64,000 nt of DNA, taken from NCBI GenBank assembly GCA_029718625.1, contig CM056385.1:22901282-22965281 (forward strand), given 5' to 3'. The stretch is from Synaphobranchus kaupii (taxonomy: Eukaryota; Chordata; Actinopteri; Anguilliformes; Synaphobranchidae). The notes below the pieces were generated by a model, which was not told the DNA's origin, did not search any database, and was given only the letters and a program-made list of their open reading frames with translations. Each line of letters opens with the position of its first letter. Position 1 is the stretch's first letter. Position numbers and translations under genes: made by a program. Positions 1-39,104 of the stretch are shown piece after piece.

Positions 1-82
1 AAAGGTTATATATTTTCTACAGCTACAGAGCCTGGGTTGAAAAAAGACCTGACGTAATACATTTAATACAAAGTTGGTACAC

Positions 83-220
83 GACCTTTGAAAACAGCAT
101 TATGTTTATTTCATGTTTTATATTTAGTCCCACCGAATTAGGAAAAGTCATACAAGATGAAAAAATAAGGTTACCTGGTTTTTAAGAGACGTCAAACACT
201 GAATGGTGTCAAATTGACCA
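83..220 (+). repeat. Dispersed repeat, copy 1 of 2
   Basis: This stretch matches 40087-40260 in the same orientation. Shared landmarks are a TTTGAAAACA/GCATTATGTTTA block, AAAGTCATACA, GATGAAAAAATAAGG, CTGGTTTTTAAGAGA and a final GTCAAATTGACC. Two interspersed copies 40 kb apart point to a transposon-derived repeat. The GTCAAATTGACC end resembles non-autonomous DNA elements common in fish, but I could not define target duplications. Confidence 0.6.
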
Positions 221-554
221 TTAACACAATACGAGCGTTAAGGGACCGCCAGGAAATTAGACAAATGCATGCATGTTTACCTAATTTTCCTGGAACCAAA
301 ATTATTTTACATAAATTACCACCCATTTGGGTTTTTCCCATTTTAGGGGTGTCAATACTTCTTTTCTCTGTGAAGTATACTTTTGAAAATATTTAAGCAT
401 CTGAACATATTTATTTATTTATTTATTTTTGTTTGCCTGCCTGCTACAGTTCTGTAAATTGTTGTTTTTTACATTTTGGCTGCAACATGTTCCCACCTTT
501 TAAGTAATCTTTAATAGTTATCAATATATAATTTTTAACTTAAAATCACAAAAT

Positions 555-593
<39 letters not shown>

Positions 594-640
594 CTTTTAT
601 TACTATTCTTCTTATTATTATTATTATTATTATTATTAGT
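555..640. repeat. (GAT)n and (ATT)n microsatellites
   Basis: A pure ATG/GAT trinucleotide run at about 555-592 is followed by an ATT/TTA run at about 614-640. The Asn- and Ile-rich open frames here are translations of these repeats and are not genes. Confidence 0.9.
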
Positions 641-939
641 ATTGTTGTTTTTATTTTTGTTATTAGTTGTAGTAATAGCAGTAGTGTAATAATTCATGCA
701 GGGTTTGGGTGAGATCCATTTCAATTCAGTGAGGTCCATAAATTATTTATGATTTACTTAGTTATTTGAAAAATCCACATAGAACATGGTGGGCTTTATC
801 ATTTCATGAATGGACATTCAATTAATTTCCTAAATTGACTGAATTGAAGGTGATTTGAGCCCATCCCCAACCCTGATAATAGCATTGCTTCCATTTAATC
901 AGCTGAATTACGGCAAGAATTTTAAACAGCTAGCTCACA

Positions 940-1235
940 GCTGTGTTAATAACATAAAATCACATGTTAATAATATGAGAGCCATGTTAATAACTGAAAG
1001 GCAAGGCAAGAGTGTGATCATGCAAGAGTTGTGGAATTCAATGGCAGATTTAATATTATTTTCAATAGAACCAAGACCATGTCTATAACTTAATGACAGT
1101 TAATAATATGAGGGCAGTGTTAATTAAGTGAGTACTATGTATGTAATGCATGTTAATAAAGCAAGGACCATGTTAATAATGTAATAATCATATTAATAAT
1201 GCAAGAACAGAATTGTTAATACATTGAATGTTGAT
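940..1235. repeat. Degenerate ATGTTAATAA-type tandem repeat
   Basis: The words CATGTTAATAAT, AGTTAATAATATGAG, CATGTTAATAAAG and CATATTAATAATG recur at irregular spacing of about 20-35 bases. This looks like a decayed AT-rich minisatellite. The 77-codon open frame that overlaps it has no recognisable protein content. Confidence 0.5.
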
Positions 1236-2138
1236 ACATGATATGTTTAAAAAAAGTATAATCATGTATAATCATGAGGACCCATTTACACAAAAACAGA
1301 AGTAAGTGGTGTGGGGGGTGGGGGTTTGGGAATGGGGGAGGGCGGTACCCCTATGACCAGGAGCAATCTGTTTCCTGGAGCTTAGACCTGTTGCTGTTCA
1401 GTTAGTGTACGTTTCCTCCAGACCAACTGGCTTGGCCGCTTTCGTTTCCCCTCTTCCCCTGAAACCACAACACAACCGCATTACACAGGCATCAACAACA
1501 AGGAGACATGTAAAACAGTTCACCTCACGGTAGGCCTCAGCCTGATCTCCAGACTGTGTGGAAATTTTCACTATTGGTATTGAAAACCCCTGAGGGTCCA
1601 ATTTTCACTATCATTTGGTTTAGTAAATGACTCAAAGTTTTGGAAAAGCAAGGAAGTTCAAGTGAGGGGCCCACAACACCCTTCCTTGGCCTGGCTACAC
1701 CATATCAATACTTTCCAACACATGCTGCTTTACAAAATGGTATTGTACCGTGCAAAGCGTTTGTCAAAATACACTCACCAAATAGCAGGTCAGAGGTGGG
1801 TCACTGAGGGCTCAAACATCTATGTATAAAAACTTCTGCAATAGTCCAATAGTCCAAGTGACTCGGGCTGTGGGCCCAAGTTCCACCTATAACAATGCAT
1901 GGGCATCAGGCTTGAACACTGGAATCAAGAAAGTTGCAAGCTGTGGCCTCACTGTGATTCCAAGTAAGTTCACATTTTGCTTTTGATGCTTTTTGATGCT
2001 TGATTATTCTGAAATAAAACAAGACAATAAGACTAGCCCTTCCAAATAAGCCTTCAAATGTAACACATTGGCTTTGAACTCAAATTGCTACCGTATGGCT
2101 AAAAAACATTGTAACAGCTTAACAATGCATTGCTTTTA
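1236..2138. other. No gene recognised; probably intron of the upstream gene
   Basis: I see no convincing exon, RNA gene or intact mobile element here. It lies immediately 5' of the coding exon at 2257, so it is most simply read as the last intron of that gene. A G-rich tract occurs near 1310-1345. Confidence 0.4.
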
Positions 2139-2169
2139 CCATCATCATCATCATCATCATCATCATCAT
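2139..2169. repeat. (ATC)n microsatellite
   Basis: About ten perfect ATC units lie roughly 90 bases upstream of the splice acceptor of the next exon. Confidence 0.9.
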
Positions 2170-2256
2170 TATCCATCAACATGATGTCAGTAGGTTCTGA
2201 AGACCAGATTTAGTCCTCTGTGATAAGTAACCATGCGTCTCCATCCCCAATTTTAG

Positions 2257-2591
2257 CTGGCGAAGTCATGGCGGTTGCCACGACACCAGACCCCATGGCA
2301 CTGTCCTCCAGTGCAGAGGAGCAGAGGCAGGCGCCTCCCCAGCTGGTCCAGGAGCAGGGGGACGTGGCCGGCAGCCAGGCAGAGGTGGCCCAGTTGCTGA
2401 AGGCCATGAGACAGCAGGGTGCAGAGCAGCTAACCCACCTCCACAGTCTCAACCGCCACCAGAGTCTGCTGGTTGAGAACAACCAGGCCCTGCTCCTGCA
2501 GGTGTCCCGCATTGCCGGCCTGCTCCAAGACCTGTCCAAGAAACTGCAGACACCTGAGGCCAATGGGAAGCAAGATTCAGCGTCCGAATGA
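2257..2591 (+). CDS. Terminal coding exon of an unidentified upstream gene (coiled-coil C terminus)
   Basis: A good acceptor (CCAATTTTAG at 2247-2256) precedes an open frame that enters in phase 1 and ends at TGA 2589-2591, giving about 111 residues. An alternative start inside the exon is ATG 2269. The first 40 residues are rich in A, S, P and Q. The rest, from about SQAEVAQLLKAMRQQ to LLQDLSKKLQ, has regular Leu/Ala/Val heptad spacing and reads as a coiled coil. Codon use is GC-rich and very different from the AT-rich flanks, which supports real coding sequence. A poly(A) signal follows at 2948. C termini of Myb/SANT-like or domesticated-transposase DNA-binding proteins often look like this, but I do not recognise the gene. 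It could be the 5' neighbour of csf1r on the same strand. Confidence 0.65.
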
Positions 2592-2975
2592 GTCTAGCCG
2601 GCCAATCGCCACTTACGCTCTATCGCAGGGTGGGTGCGACAGACCCATGCTACCCTTTGAAAGCTTTAGCATGGCATGGAATAATCATCTTATTATTGTA
2701 TTGCAATGTATTGACCAGCTTGGCAATGAAAATATTACAAAAACATTTTTATAACTACTCAATTATTCAAGCTTTGCAAGCTTTGTTAAAATTCAGAATT
2801 TTCCTAGAACTAAAACTGAATTCTGAGTAAGTGACTTGTGATAGTATTACTTTTATATTTGCATAAGTAGTCAATATTAATGATTTTTACTACTGTACAA
2901 TCTAATGCCTATGATGTTTAACATTTTGTTTTCTGCAGTAAAAACATAATAAATTAACATGAAAAATCTAACTGT
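2592..2975 (+). other. 3' UTR with AATAAA poly(A) signal
   Basis: The 380 bases after the TGA are AT-rich and non-coding. An AATAAA hexamer lies at 2948-2953, so cleavage would be expected near 2965-2980. This agrees with the preceding exon being the last one of its gene. Confidence 0.55.
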
Positions 2976-3041
2976 TTGTGTACTAATTTTAAATGTATTG
3001 TAGTTGCATTATACCTGCATTTTGAATTACTATTGTGATTC

Positions 3042-4735
3042 TGTAATGGGGCGTGACGTGTGAGATGGGAGGAGCCAAACGCAGCAAGGGGATTCATTAA
3101 GCCCTTAGGCCACTAAGGCGGGATACCCGCAGATAAGGGAGGAGACAAGACAAGGAACAACAAACACCACTACAGACGCTACTAACCGGCTAACTGTCAA
3201 ACGCCAAGTAGAGCGCAAGGACAGGGATCTGAACAGCCAGACATAATACGCGCCCTGTCTCGGAAACGAGACACATAACGGGCGAGTAGCGTAAAAACAA
3301 ACATAAAACACAGTCAACAAACACTGCAAAATAATACGATAGCTACAGTGGAGGCGAAAGGAACAGATCCAACGTTCCCAGGCTACTCCCAAACTCGCGG
3401 TCACACACAAATGTGTCCACAACATCGCCCAATCTTCCCTATAGGAAGACATGCGCCAAAAGACGAAACAGAACAGCAGTTCTGAACAAAATCGTCAAAA
3501 CTCCATGAAAGGAGAAAGGCACCGAAAGGAACGAACAGGACAGGCAGCACCGGACATTTACCGGCTAGACCAACGCGAGATTGAAAATAAACGCCCTGCC
3601 TCTCTATGATGAGGAAATGTAACGAAGCGAACAGGAACAGAGATTTAACGTTCCCATGGCGAGATTAATAGGCTCGCAGTCAAAAGCAGAAAGCAAAGGG
3701 GTAAACACCCGATCTCCCAGGAGAGAGAAACATTTTACAGGTGAGCCGACGGAACACCGTCGTCCCATAACTTTACGATCCATATACACTAACGCAAGCT
3801 GAATATAAAACAACCGCCCTAGCCTCTCACTAATGGAATATGTAACGAGGCGAAATGGAACAGAGAGCTAACGTTCCGAGGCTATTATAAGAAACACGCA
3901 GTCACACACAAACACGTCCACAACATCGCCCAAGCTATAAGGTGACAAACACCCGGAGAACGAAACAGAACAACAGTTCCAAACAAAATCGTCCCGCAGG
4001 TAGAAAGGGCGTACAGGACGGCTGCAAAATAGCAAGCACTGCCTCAATATAATAATAACCCTGACTCACAACAAAGGGGAACGTAGTCCACGAGAAGGAG
4101 AACCAAACAGGGAATAAACGTACCGAAGCTACTAACTGGCTTATCGTAACCCGGAAATGAGTAGAAGCTAACACGCCAAGTCTCTCAGTAAGAAAACCAA
4201 TCAAAAGGCGACAAAGGAACAAAGAACTGCTACTCTATACTTCTACGAGCTAATAACTAAGTAGAAGCGAAACGCCTGATCTCCCTATGGGAAGACATGT
4301 GCCGAAGGGCGAGCAGAACTACTGCTCCGAACAGAATCGCCCAAAACTCCATACACGGAGAAAAAGCACCAAAAGGCGAAATAGAGCAGAGATTTACGGT
4401 CCCAAACTTCTACGAGATAACTAACTACCAAGCCAGCAAGAAATAAGCCCTGCCTCAACGAAGAGACGTTAAAAATAGGCGAGTAGCCAAAATGGTACGA
4501 GAACTCACAGCCAACAATAACACCACAGTACAAACAAATAACAATTAATGTAGAAGCCCCGAATGAAGGAAACGGTAGGCTTATATAGCTCTCAGTGACC
4601 ACGAACAGGTGTAAACGCTAACAGAAGCTCCGCCCACTCAGCAGGGCGGAGCAAGCATCTACCAAAAGGGCAGCGCCCTCGCGTGGCCACTGAGGAAAAC
4701 GACCGCAAAGTGAAACAGGGTTCAAAACCATGACA
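3042..4735. mobile_element. Solo LTR of a retrotransposon, 1,694 bp
   Basis: The element begins TGTAATGGGGCG and ends AACCATGACA, the TG...CA ends of an LTR, with the short inverted ends TGTAATGG/CCATGACA. It is flanked on both sides by the identical 5-bp sequence GATTC (3037-3041 and 4736-4740), a perfect target-site duplication. No internal gag-pol region or second LTR is present, so this is a solo LTR left by recombination between two LTRs. Its interior contains several diverged copies of a module of about 100-500 bases (GACATGYGCC, AACAGAACARCAGTTC, AAAATCGTC, CTCCATRNANGGAGAAA at about 3449, 3952 and 4300). Open frames on its minus strand are fortuitous. The superfamily is not determined. 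Confidence 0.85.
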
Positions 4736-4740
4736 GATTC

Positions 4741-5511
4741 CTCAAACTCCTTTCATGAATTTTCATTAAGTGCATGAATCATATAAACATATATGCATAA
4801 ATTTCATTGTAGTGTCTGCCTTTGTGACACCTTCTCAATCAGATAGAAAAATCAAGAAAGAGCTCCATGACAACAAATTGTTGTATCTGTTACATGGCCT
4901 GGAGATCCTCGCAATTAAAATATCAATGACTGTTATATTTTATGGGTTACAATTCAAGTGACAGCAGATTAATTAAGACCTTCACAAAAGTTTGAAATAA
5001 CATGGTTATTTTTAAAAGATTAGGAAAACACCAAACTGATCATTTACTGACTGGAGTTATTAAATTCTTTTTTTTTAAATACAAAAAGCCATGAATCATG
5101 ACCACTGTAACAGTCTGATGAGTGGATGTAAACCGCCTTGCATATTTTGTATTTGCTTCTTTTTTTTTACTAATTAAATCACTTTCCAATATATTTCACT
5201 TCACATTCACTGAGTTATAATTATTTTTATAATTTTATAATTCTTTTGACTTTTTTAAATGCATTTAAGGTGCAACTACAAAATATTTCACCAGGAATCA
5301 TGAAGAATTTTAAGTAACACGATCTATACTGTATTTATCTCAAAAACAAAATGATGAGTCCTGAAGCACTTGATGAGTCCCAAACAGCAAGCTTGTGTTT
5401 ATTACTCAAAGCACACTGTAGTTAGACTGAATCTGGTCATAATTTGGTCCAGTACCTCTATTTCAATTAATTCATTTGGGTATTTCTCATTTTATTGTTT
5501 TATTGTGACAG
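4741..5511. other. No gene recognised; expected 5' region or intron 1 of csf1r
   Basis: This AT-rich interval should contain or be flanked by the promoter and signal-peptide exon of csf1r, but I found no ATG followed by a hydrophobic segment and a phase-1 GT donor. The 63-codon open frame at 4770 is not supported by a splice donor. Confidence 0.4.
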
Positions 5512-32127
<26,616 letters not shown>

Positions 32128-34260
32128 AAGGCTGGTCATCTCTCTCTCTCCATTCATCCCCCATTCCTAAACCAATTCCTCCTTTGTTTTTTGTTGATTC
32201 GTGACATTTTTTATGTTCATCTCCCACAGCCCTCCCCAGAGTTAACTGGATAGATATCTATTTGTGTCAGGTTCCATCTTTCAGACTTGGAAAAAGAGAG
32301 ATCGAAATCCCCGATCGTGCTCAGAAATCCCAGACGATGTATTCAGATCTTTGTCAGTCTCACAATGCGTGCCATTCCTCATTTCCATGGGTTACTGTAA
32401 TTAAAATTAATTTCTTCAGAAATTAATTTTCCACATTTTCGGTTTAAGACATATTCCCATTCGTTGCTTAGAAACAGCACAATCATCAAGGTTCAGTCTG
32501 CTATTCCTAAGATGAACCCTTTCATGCATGGAGTCCACTACAGTGGACAGGCTTTTCAAAGTCTATTTTAACATAGTCAAAAACATTTGTGATCTCCAAG
32601 AAATATCAGAGCAGATTTCCTGCACCTTTGCCTAAATTTTGATATGCTCCATCTTGTTACATTTTATTGGCTTTTCTAGTTTTGATACAGTGAACATCAA
32701 AATGGCAGGTGGAGGTGGAAACATATAAACTCCCTCTGGTGTAGCTGTGAAAACCTTCTATTCCTAGAGAAGAGGATGTTAAAAAAAAATTCTTATTAGG
32801 GAAGATGCAAGGAGCAGAATTAGTTATATTTATAACAAAAAATTACCGTAGTTCTTGTATTGTATACGAAAAACCTTCTGTCCACCAAAATCTTATCCAG
32901 AGCAAATGAAAAAAATAGCAATTCTACCAAGAAGGCCCATTTATAATAACAAAGTATACGACAGATTACCACATTTTGTATCCTCTCAAAATCTCTTCTA
33001 GACAACAGGAAAGGAGGTTAATATTTTAAATGAATGGAAAATTGGTGGCATTTCTCAGCTCTAAATAAGGGGAGGAAGATGAAAAAGGAATGTCGGCATA
33101 ATGTGTTCCCTGTGACATTCCGTCATTGCAAGCTCGTGTCGTTTCTCCACGGCAACCGAATCTCATCTCTCCTATGCCTTCCCCTCGTCCTTCCGCAGTC
33201 TCCACGGGCAAGAGAGTGTGTCAGCACGTGGATGCACTTTGCTGTCAGCAGCTTGGCCCCATGAACCCGCCTTTTCTCTGGGATATAGGCAGCACACTGC
33301 CCACCTCTGTCACTGTGTTTAAAAGCAGGGGGTGGAGTAAACCCTCACCAGGCACATTTTAAGCAGAAGGTATATAATGGTGATGTTGTTGCTGTTTATG
33401 ACAATCTCGATGTAGCGAAGACGCAGATGTGTCGGCGATGATGAGGATGCGAGTGATTGTTTTTTTTACGGTGGGAATGGGAATGATGGCGATAGTCATA
33501 CAGTTCAAACAGTAACAGCAATAAGCTTAAAATGCAGCAATGCTTCTTGATGAAAAACAAGCGGGAAAAACAAACCATTGTCCGTCTCATGAATGCACTG
33601 TAGCAAAATGGCCTATAGTCTTTTTATAAGCCATTGTATTTTTGATGTTATGCAAATTTGCTTCCATATAATTTTTTAAATTATTTTTGTATCTTGTTAA
33701 TCTTTTCAGACAGACATAATTTGTATTTGTGGTTTGGATAAGCTGTCAACTTTTAAATATATTGTATCTCTGTTATGTAGCACTCAGCATACACTGCCTT
33801 AATTTTTTATATTCTTGGATTCTGAAAGTGTAAATGTTTTTTTCTATTAAATGTATGGCGCTATAATTTTTTTTTTAGTAATGATGTAGTGGTAGGAAGA
33901 ATTCCATTTTCTTTGTATATTGAGAATCTCCAAAGATTGTGATTAGCTTTTCTATGGACACCCCAGCATTACACGGTCTATACATTATGTCCATGTCAAA
34001 CAGCTAAATAATTGAAATTCAATAGAGAAGCCAAATGGAATGCAGCTTATGACTTATTCATAGGTCAGCCATTGAACAAATCTATTGTATATACATTGGA
34101 AATAATTGTAAAGTTGTTCTAGGAATTAATATAAACAGGCTTATTCACTGGTATAAAGTGCTGTATATCAAAAACTAAAGGGGATTTACATCTTTGTCAT
34201 GACAATGCTTTTGATGGGTCATCTGTTTATTGTAGTTTAAATAAAAATTGTATGATTTAA
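32128..34260 (+). other. csf1r: csf1r 3' UTR, probable
   Basis: About 2.1 kb of non-coding sequence follows the stop. An AATAAA at 34240-34245 is a plausible main poly(A) signal; AT-rich stretches near 33840-33880 could serve earlier ends. I see no other gene in this interval. Its full inclusion in the mRNA is inferred. Confidence 0.55.
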
Positions 34261-37200
34261 CAAAAGACCAAAGCGCAAGTTTTGAATTTTACGGTATGGT
34301 TTAACATGTTCCTGAATCACAAGAGTAAGCAAATCAACATGGATATTTTGCCATGTCAGTGATCAGCAGTTCCACACAAAGGCACCAACTGCTAATGTTA
34401 ACTTAGCTGGCTAGTAACAAAGCTAGCAAGAATCTATGCAACATAGCTAGTTAGATAAAAACAAAGTTATTAGCTACTAACGTTACTCCTTTTCAGAAAT
34501 GTCCATAATATTACCAGTAGTGAAGTTACAAGCGCCACATGTGAGCTATCAGCTAGCTAGTAACATTAGCCCCTTTCACACATGGAACCCACAACAGTGC
34601 CGGAAACAATTATCTGGGTTCAGTCGTGGTTTTCCCCATTCACACATAGGACATGACCGCTCTGGATAGATTAGGCAAGGCAGGATGTCTACCCAAAGCA
34701 ATGCCGGACAATAACTTAACGTTACTTTCTCTTAAAAATAGCCAGATATTTCACTGAATATAGCTTTGGATGAGATGGAAATCCTACCAACACAACACAG
34801 TTGATGAGTGATAGTTTTAAGATTAACTTTGTGCTGTTATATTGGCTAAAAATGTCACTGAGTTATACATATACCCATATAGCTTTAGAATACTTTTTAA
34901 AAGTATTTTAAATGTAAACAGCCTGAAAGATTTAGATCCACCTTTCAATGCCGCCCTGCGGTTCTGGGTGTCACAAGTTGCCTTTGTCTTGATTTCAGCT
35001 GAGTCAGCCACTCAAATTATGCTGCCGTTGTTCTCCGCCGTCAGGTAAGTTTCACCACATACAGTTAGACAAAATAAAGTTAACCAAACATAAAGTAGTT
35101 ATAAAAAAATAAAAACCCACCACACATTCAGGAGCTCAGAGGCAATCCACCCTCTAGCTCACCCTCCATCAAGCCTCCCCTCTCACCCCAGGTGCACTCT
35201 ATTTATTCCCTCAGGAACCCAGCCCCTGTGTTCCCCTTTCAATCATTCAATTCCCTCCACAGGTACCAATCACTTGTTCAATTAGCCTTCCCACAATTAT
35301 CCAATTTCCAACTGTGGGAACCGCTCTCATTCCCTCCACTCTGAGGGAGACCGCAAAATACATTAAATTTCTATTTAATTGATCATTTTGTGAATTATAC
35401 TGGTGAGCATACAAAACTGATGAGGTATGTGTACAAGCAGAAAACCTTCTTAAAACCTAAAAGTTATGACTGACTCGAGTGTACTGACTGTAAGCTTGAA
35501 ATATTTGCACCCCACCAACTAAACACAAGGTTTTATTTTAGTATTGTTTCAGCACAGAACTAGGCCCTTGGAATCCTGTTGGCAAGCGATGCAGAGATAC
35601 TTTTTTATCGTAAAGATATTCTTGTGCATTGGATTTCAGTTATCCAAGGAAAGGAAGACTTTTCAGGGAAGAATTGGCTTAATTCTGTGAAATTTTGGAA
35701 CATCCCTGATGTTTTTCTGATGTCTACTAAAATAGGAAACATATTTCCGTCTTTGTTTCTGATATGTAGTAATCAGGCCTGTTGCTTTAGTACTGAAATA
35801 CTTCTGCCCTGAAAAGCCACTGGAGAGGTTATGCAATGAACACATGCCCGCATGCACGCACGCAGGCACACACACGCCACACCAAACCGTCATTAAATGC
35901 ACATGCACCCACAGCCCGCCCCCCCCCCATTATTTTGATTCACCCCTAGAAAAATACTGCACTTTTTTCAAGTTAATATTCCTAACCTTATTTCACACTC
36001 TTTACCCAGGAGGCTTAGAAAATATTGAATTAATCAAAAAAACTGCAGAAAGAACCAAAAAACAGTTGTAAAAGCAGTCTGATATTAACCTCTTGAGCAC
36101 AAGCACATAACTAGGCATATGTATAAAATTAATGGAAAAGTAAATATATATGTAAACACACTGTAGCATACGAAGGATGAAAAAAGCCTGTAAACTGTAT
36201 GGCACAAAACTGCTATAAAAATGTTGTTCCCCCCAGAAATAATTCTCAGGTTGACCCCGCCTCCCCCAATCAGAGCAGTCTGGATCCGACACACATGCAA
36301 CGCAAGCACACACATATGTACATACATATAATGTGTATATAGTATATAGAAATATGCAAAAACCAGTTTTACTGCTACATCAAAAAAATGTGTGCTGCCA
36401 AACACTTTTTTTCATTACTATCTAATGTGTTCATTTTTTCAAGGTCAACAAATGCGCTGACATTTAACGTAAACTCTGTTTGTAATGTCTATAGTGGGAT
36501 TCTGAACATTTTTAACCAAAGACCGCAGACAGATTACAACAGGCTGCTCATGCTGCAAGCTTTACTGTCTACAGGACCTCCACTGCATTGTATGAAGAAG
36601 TGGTATGAAGTGTGAGCCAGGACTTCAACTGACATGGCTCTACCACTTTTAAAAAAATGTCAAACGGTCATGCATGCAGAAGGATTATATCGCACAGAAA
36701 CATACAGCAAAATTCCCCATATGCAATGCTTTTTTTCTGCAAAGGTCTGCCTGGAGAAAAATCATAAACCTCTTTGTCAAACAACGCATTTACTGTTTCC
36801 GCAACAGTTTACACCTGGTACTATGGACACCAAGGTAATCTATCAAGATCTGTTTTTTTCTGCACAACACAATCGCATACTCATTGTACTTGCACAGACT
36901 CCATTTTCAGCTCATACTTTTGTAAAAAAAAAAAAAAAAAAAACACTTTTCCTAAACCCAGCTACAGTCAACGTCATTGGCATTGCATGCCTCACTTGTG
37001 CAAACCCTAATTACTTAATTTGTTTCCCACTACCTACGTAATGTTCACATGAATAAGCAGGCCAGGCTGACTGCAATCTCATAGGCTGCGTTGAACTTGT
37101 GCTATGGTAATGTTACCATAAGCAGTATCATACTGTGCAATGCAAAGTAAAGCCATTCAAGTAAAATTTTAATATTACAGTACTGTATAAGTTTGACAGT

Positions 37201-37496
37201 ATTTCATTTATGTCAGACTGGAAGTTGCTGCCCCGTAGGTCAACATAAATTTGTATCTGTCTGCAGAGTTGAAAGAAAGACCTACCTCCTCTGGAGGTAG
37301 ACAACACCTCTGGCTCACAATGGAATGTTCCTCAACATACAGTGTATAGTGTGAGCATTTTGACAACTGATCACATCCTCAAGAAAAAATGAAATGCAAA
37401 GTTAACAGATCACTGGTTAGGTAAATAAACTGTGGTACCAGTATAGGCAGGAGGGCATTATTATTTCACTCTATTCTACATTGTGTGGACCTGTGT
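34261..37496. other. Intergenic, no gene recognised
   Basis: Short open frames here (for example 34842, 35579, 36634) have no splice context and no recognisable content. AGCTAGCTAG-rich words near 34400-34560 and a CA-rich patch near 35840-35890 are simple or repeat-like. A poly(A) run is at 36926-36944. Confidence 0.5.
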
Positions 37497-37504
37497 ATTG
37501 CTGA

Positions 37505-37691
37505 CAGAGGTGGAAAGTCCAGGGGTCAGAAAGTAAGTCCTGCCATGTTTTTCTTCCACCCATGAACTGAACCAGCTGATTTCACTAATTAGTACTACCT
37601 CCTGGCTTAAGAATTGCACTGATTAGAAAATCAAGGTGACTGGAACAAAAAAACTGGGGAGGACTTTAACTTTCTGAACCTTCCACCTCTG
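37505..37691. mobile_element. hAT-type MITE, family A, copy 4
   Basis: The 187-bp element with ends CAGAGGTGGAAAGTCCAGG and, inverted, CAGAGGTGGAAGGTTCAGA is flanked by the perfect 8-bp duplication ATTGCTGA (37497-37504 and 37692-37699). Interior AGCTGATTTCACTAATTAGT and CTACCTCCTGGCT match copies 1-3. Confidence 0.92.
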
Positions 37692-37766
37692 ATTGCTGAT
37701 GGCCGTGTTTACCTTGCCAGCAATTTCAGAACTGACTGCTCTGAGAGGGTCTTACAGTGCTACATC

Positions 37767-37931
37767 TTTATTGATGAAGTAGAGTTCAATTTGAAGAAAA
37801 AGAGGATGCGTAGAAGAAGCCCGATTGGCCACTGTGCCACAGCGGATGTCCCCGGACGAGGCAGAGGTAATATCACAATGTGTGCTACCACCAGGCAGAG
37901 CAGGATGCTCCATTTTGATTGCACATTCTGA
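37767..37931 (+). pseudogene. Fragment of a DDE (IS630/Tc1-like) transposase
   Basis: The + strand reads FIDEVEFNLKKKRMRRRSPI, GHCATADVPGRGRGNITMCA, then TTRQSRMLHFDCTF and stop. FIDExxFNL, followed by a basic stretch and GNITMCAA-like block, is the hallmark of DDE_3-type transposases with the first catalytic Asp in the FIDE block. Upstream and downstream parts are missing or broken. It adjoins the MITE at 37505. Confidence 0.65.
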
Positions 37932-39058
37932 ACATGCAATATAGTCCTTTTCACATTGTTGACACCCTTCACAATAACACATCCCAGCTGTTGAGAAACA
38001 ATGTTTACCATGCCATGGTAACTTTATTGGGAAAAGTTTGTGAACTTCGGCCAAGTGGGTGTTTTCATTTTTGTATTAATAATTTATAGACTGCAGTGTT
38101 GAGTGTTTATAGAAAAATAGTTTCAAGATTTAAAGAATTAGGTCAAAATGCTTGACATGCACCCGCTGTAACACTAGGCAGCAGCATAGGACACTAATAC
38201 TTGATGCACTCTAGAGAATACTCGCCAGCCAACTGGCTGCCTGTAAATATATCGAGCTCCAGTTACAGACAGAATTTCATATTTTTTTAGATTATGTATG
38301 TGCATTTTCAGTAATAGCAGTAATCATTATTATGAATATCACTATTGATTTGCTCTTCAAATAGCATGCAAGAAGTGCATTTCAGCTAAAAAAAATAAAA
38401 ATAAACCACTCACCTGACAATCTGAGAGTACACTGTGATGAACAGGGCATTGTGATATTCTGTGCCTCGGATATCTGTGTAAGAGCTAGACAATGTACTT
38501 GATGTGTGAGTATCCTAATGTTCCAGGAATTTTTTAAGGTGTGACAGTGGGAAAAGCCTGATGCCTTTTAAATTAATTTCAATTGTGATTTAGTCATTTA
38601 GCAGATGCTGTTAGCCAAACTGAATGATAAAAGTGTATTTCACCTGGTAAGCATAAGAGCTAGAGATTGCAGTAGTATAAGTGTCACCATCATTATGCAC
38701 ATGCTTGTATGTGACTAATATTCTCTATTCTCTATACTCTTCTGCGTTCTTACAGCTTTTACAATAGCATATATTTTGTCGTGAAAACAAGCAGCGGCCA
38801 GCCAGGGTTACAAGGTCAAAATGTCATGGTGCTAAAGTCTGTTTCCTACAATTGTTCATAATGATGAGCACATATTGTGCTCAACATATAGTCATTTGAG
38901 GGGGAGTAATGGTTGTGAGAGGATTTCAGCTGCAATCCTGGATTACATGATCCGCTCCAGATTCGTTCCAGTCAGGGCAGGTCAGACATTTTTTCCCGAG
39001 AAACCGAGGGATCGTTTTCCACCGTGGCCAGTTTTCATTAACAGAACAGAAACTGCAG

Positions 39059-39104
<46 letters not shown>

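Noticed and set aside
2210..2563. Minus-strand 117-codon open frame
   Set aside because: It is the antisense shadow of the GC-rich terminal exon on the + strand and is rich in Ser/Trp/Arg as expected for an antisense frame.
3105..4602. Minus-strand open frames of 69-115 codons
   Set aside because: They lie wholly within the solo LTR, overlap its repeated modules and show no gag, pol or env content.
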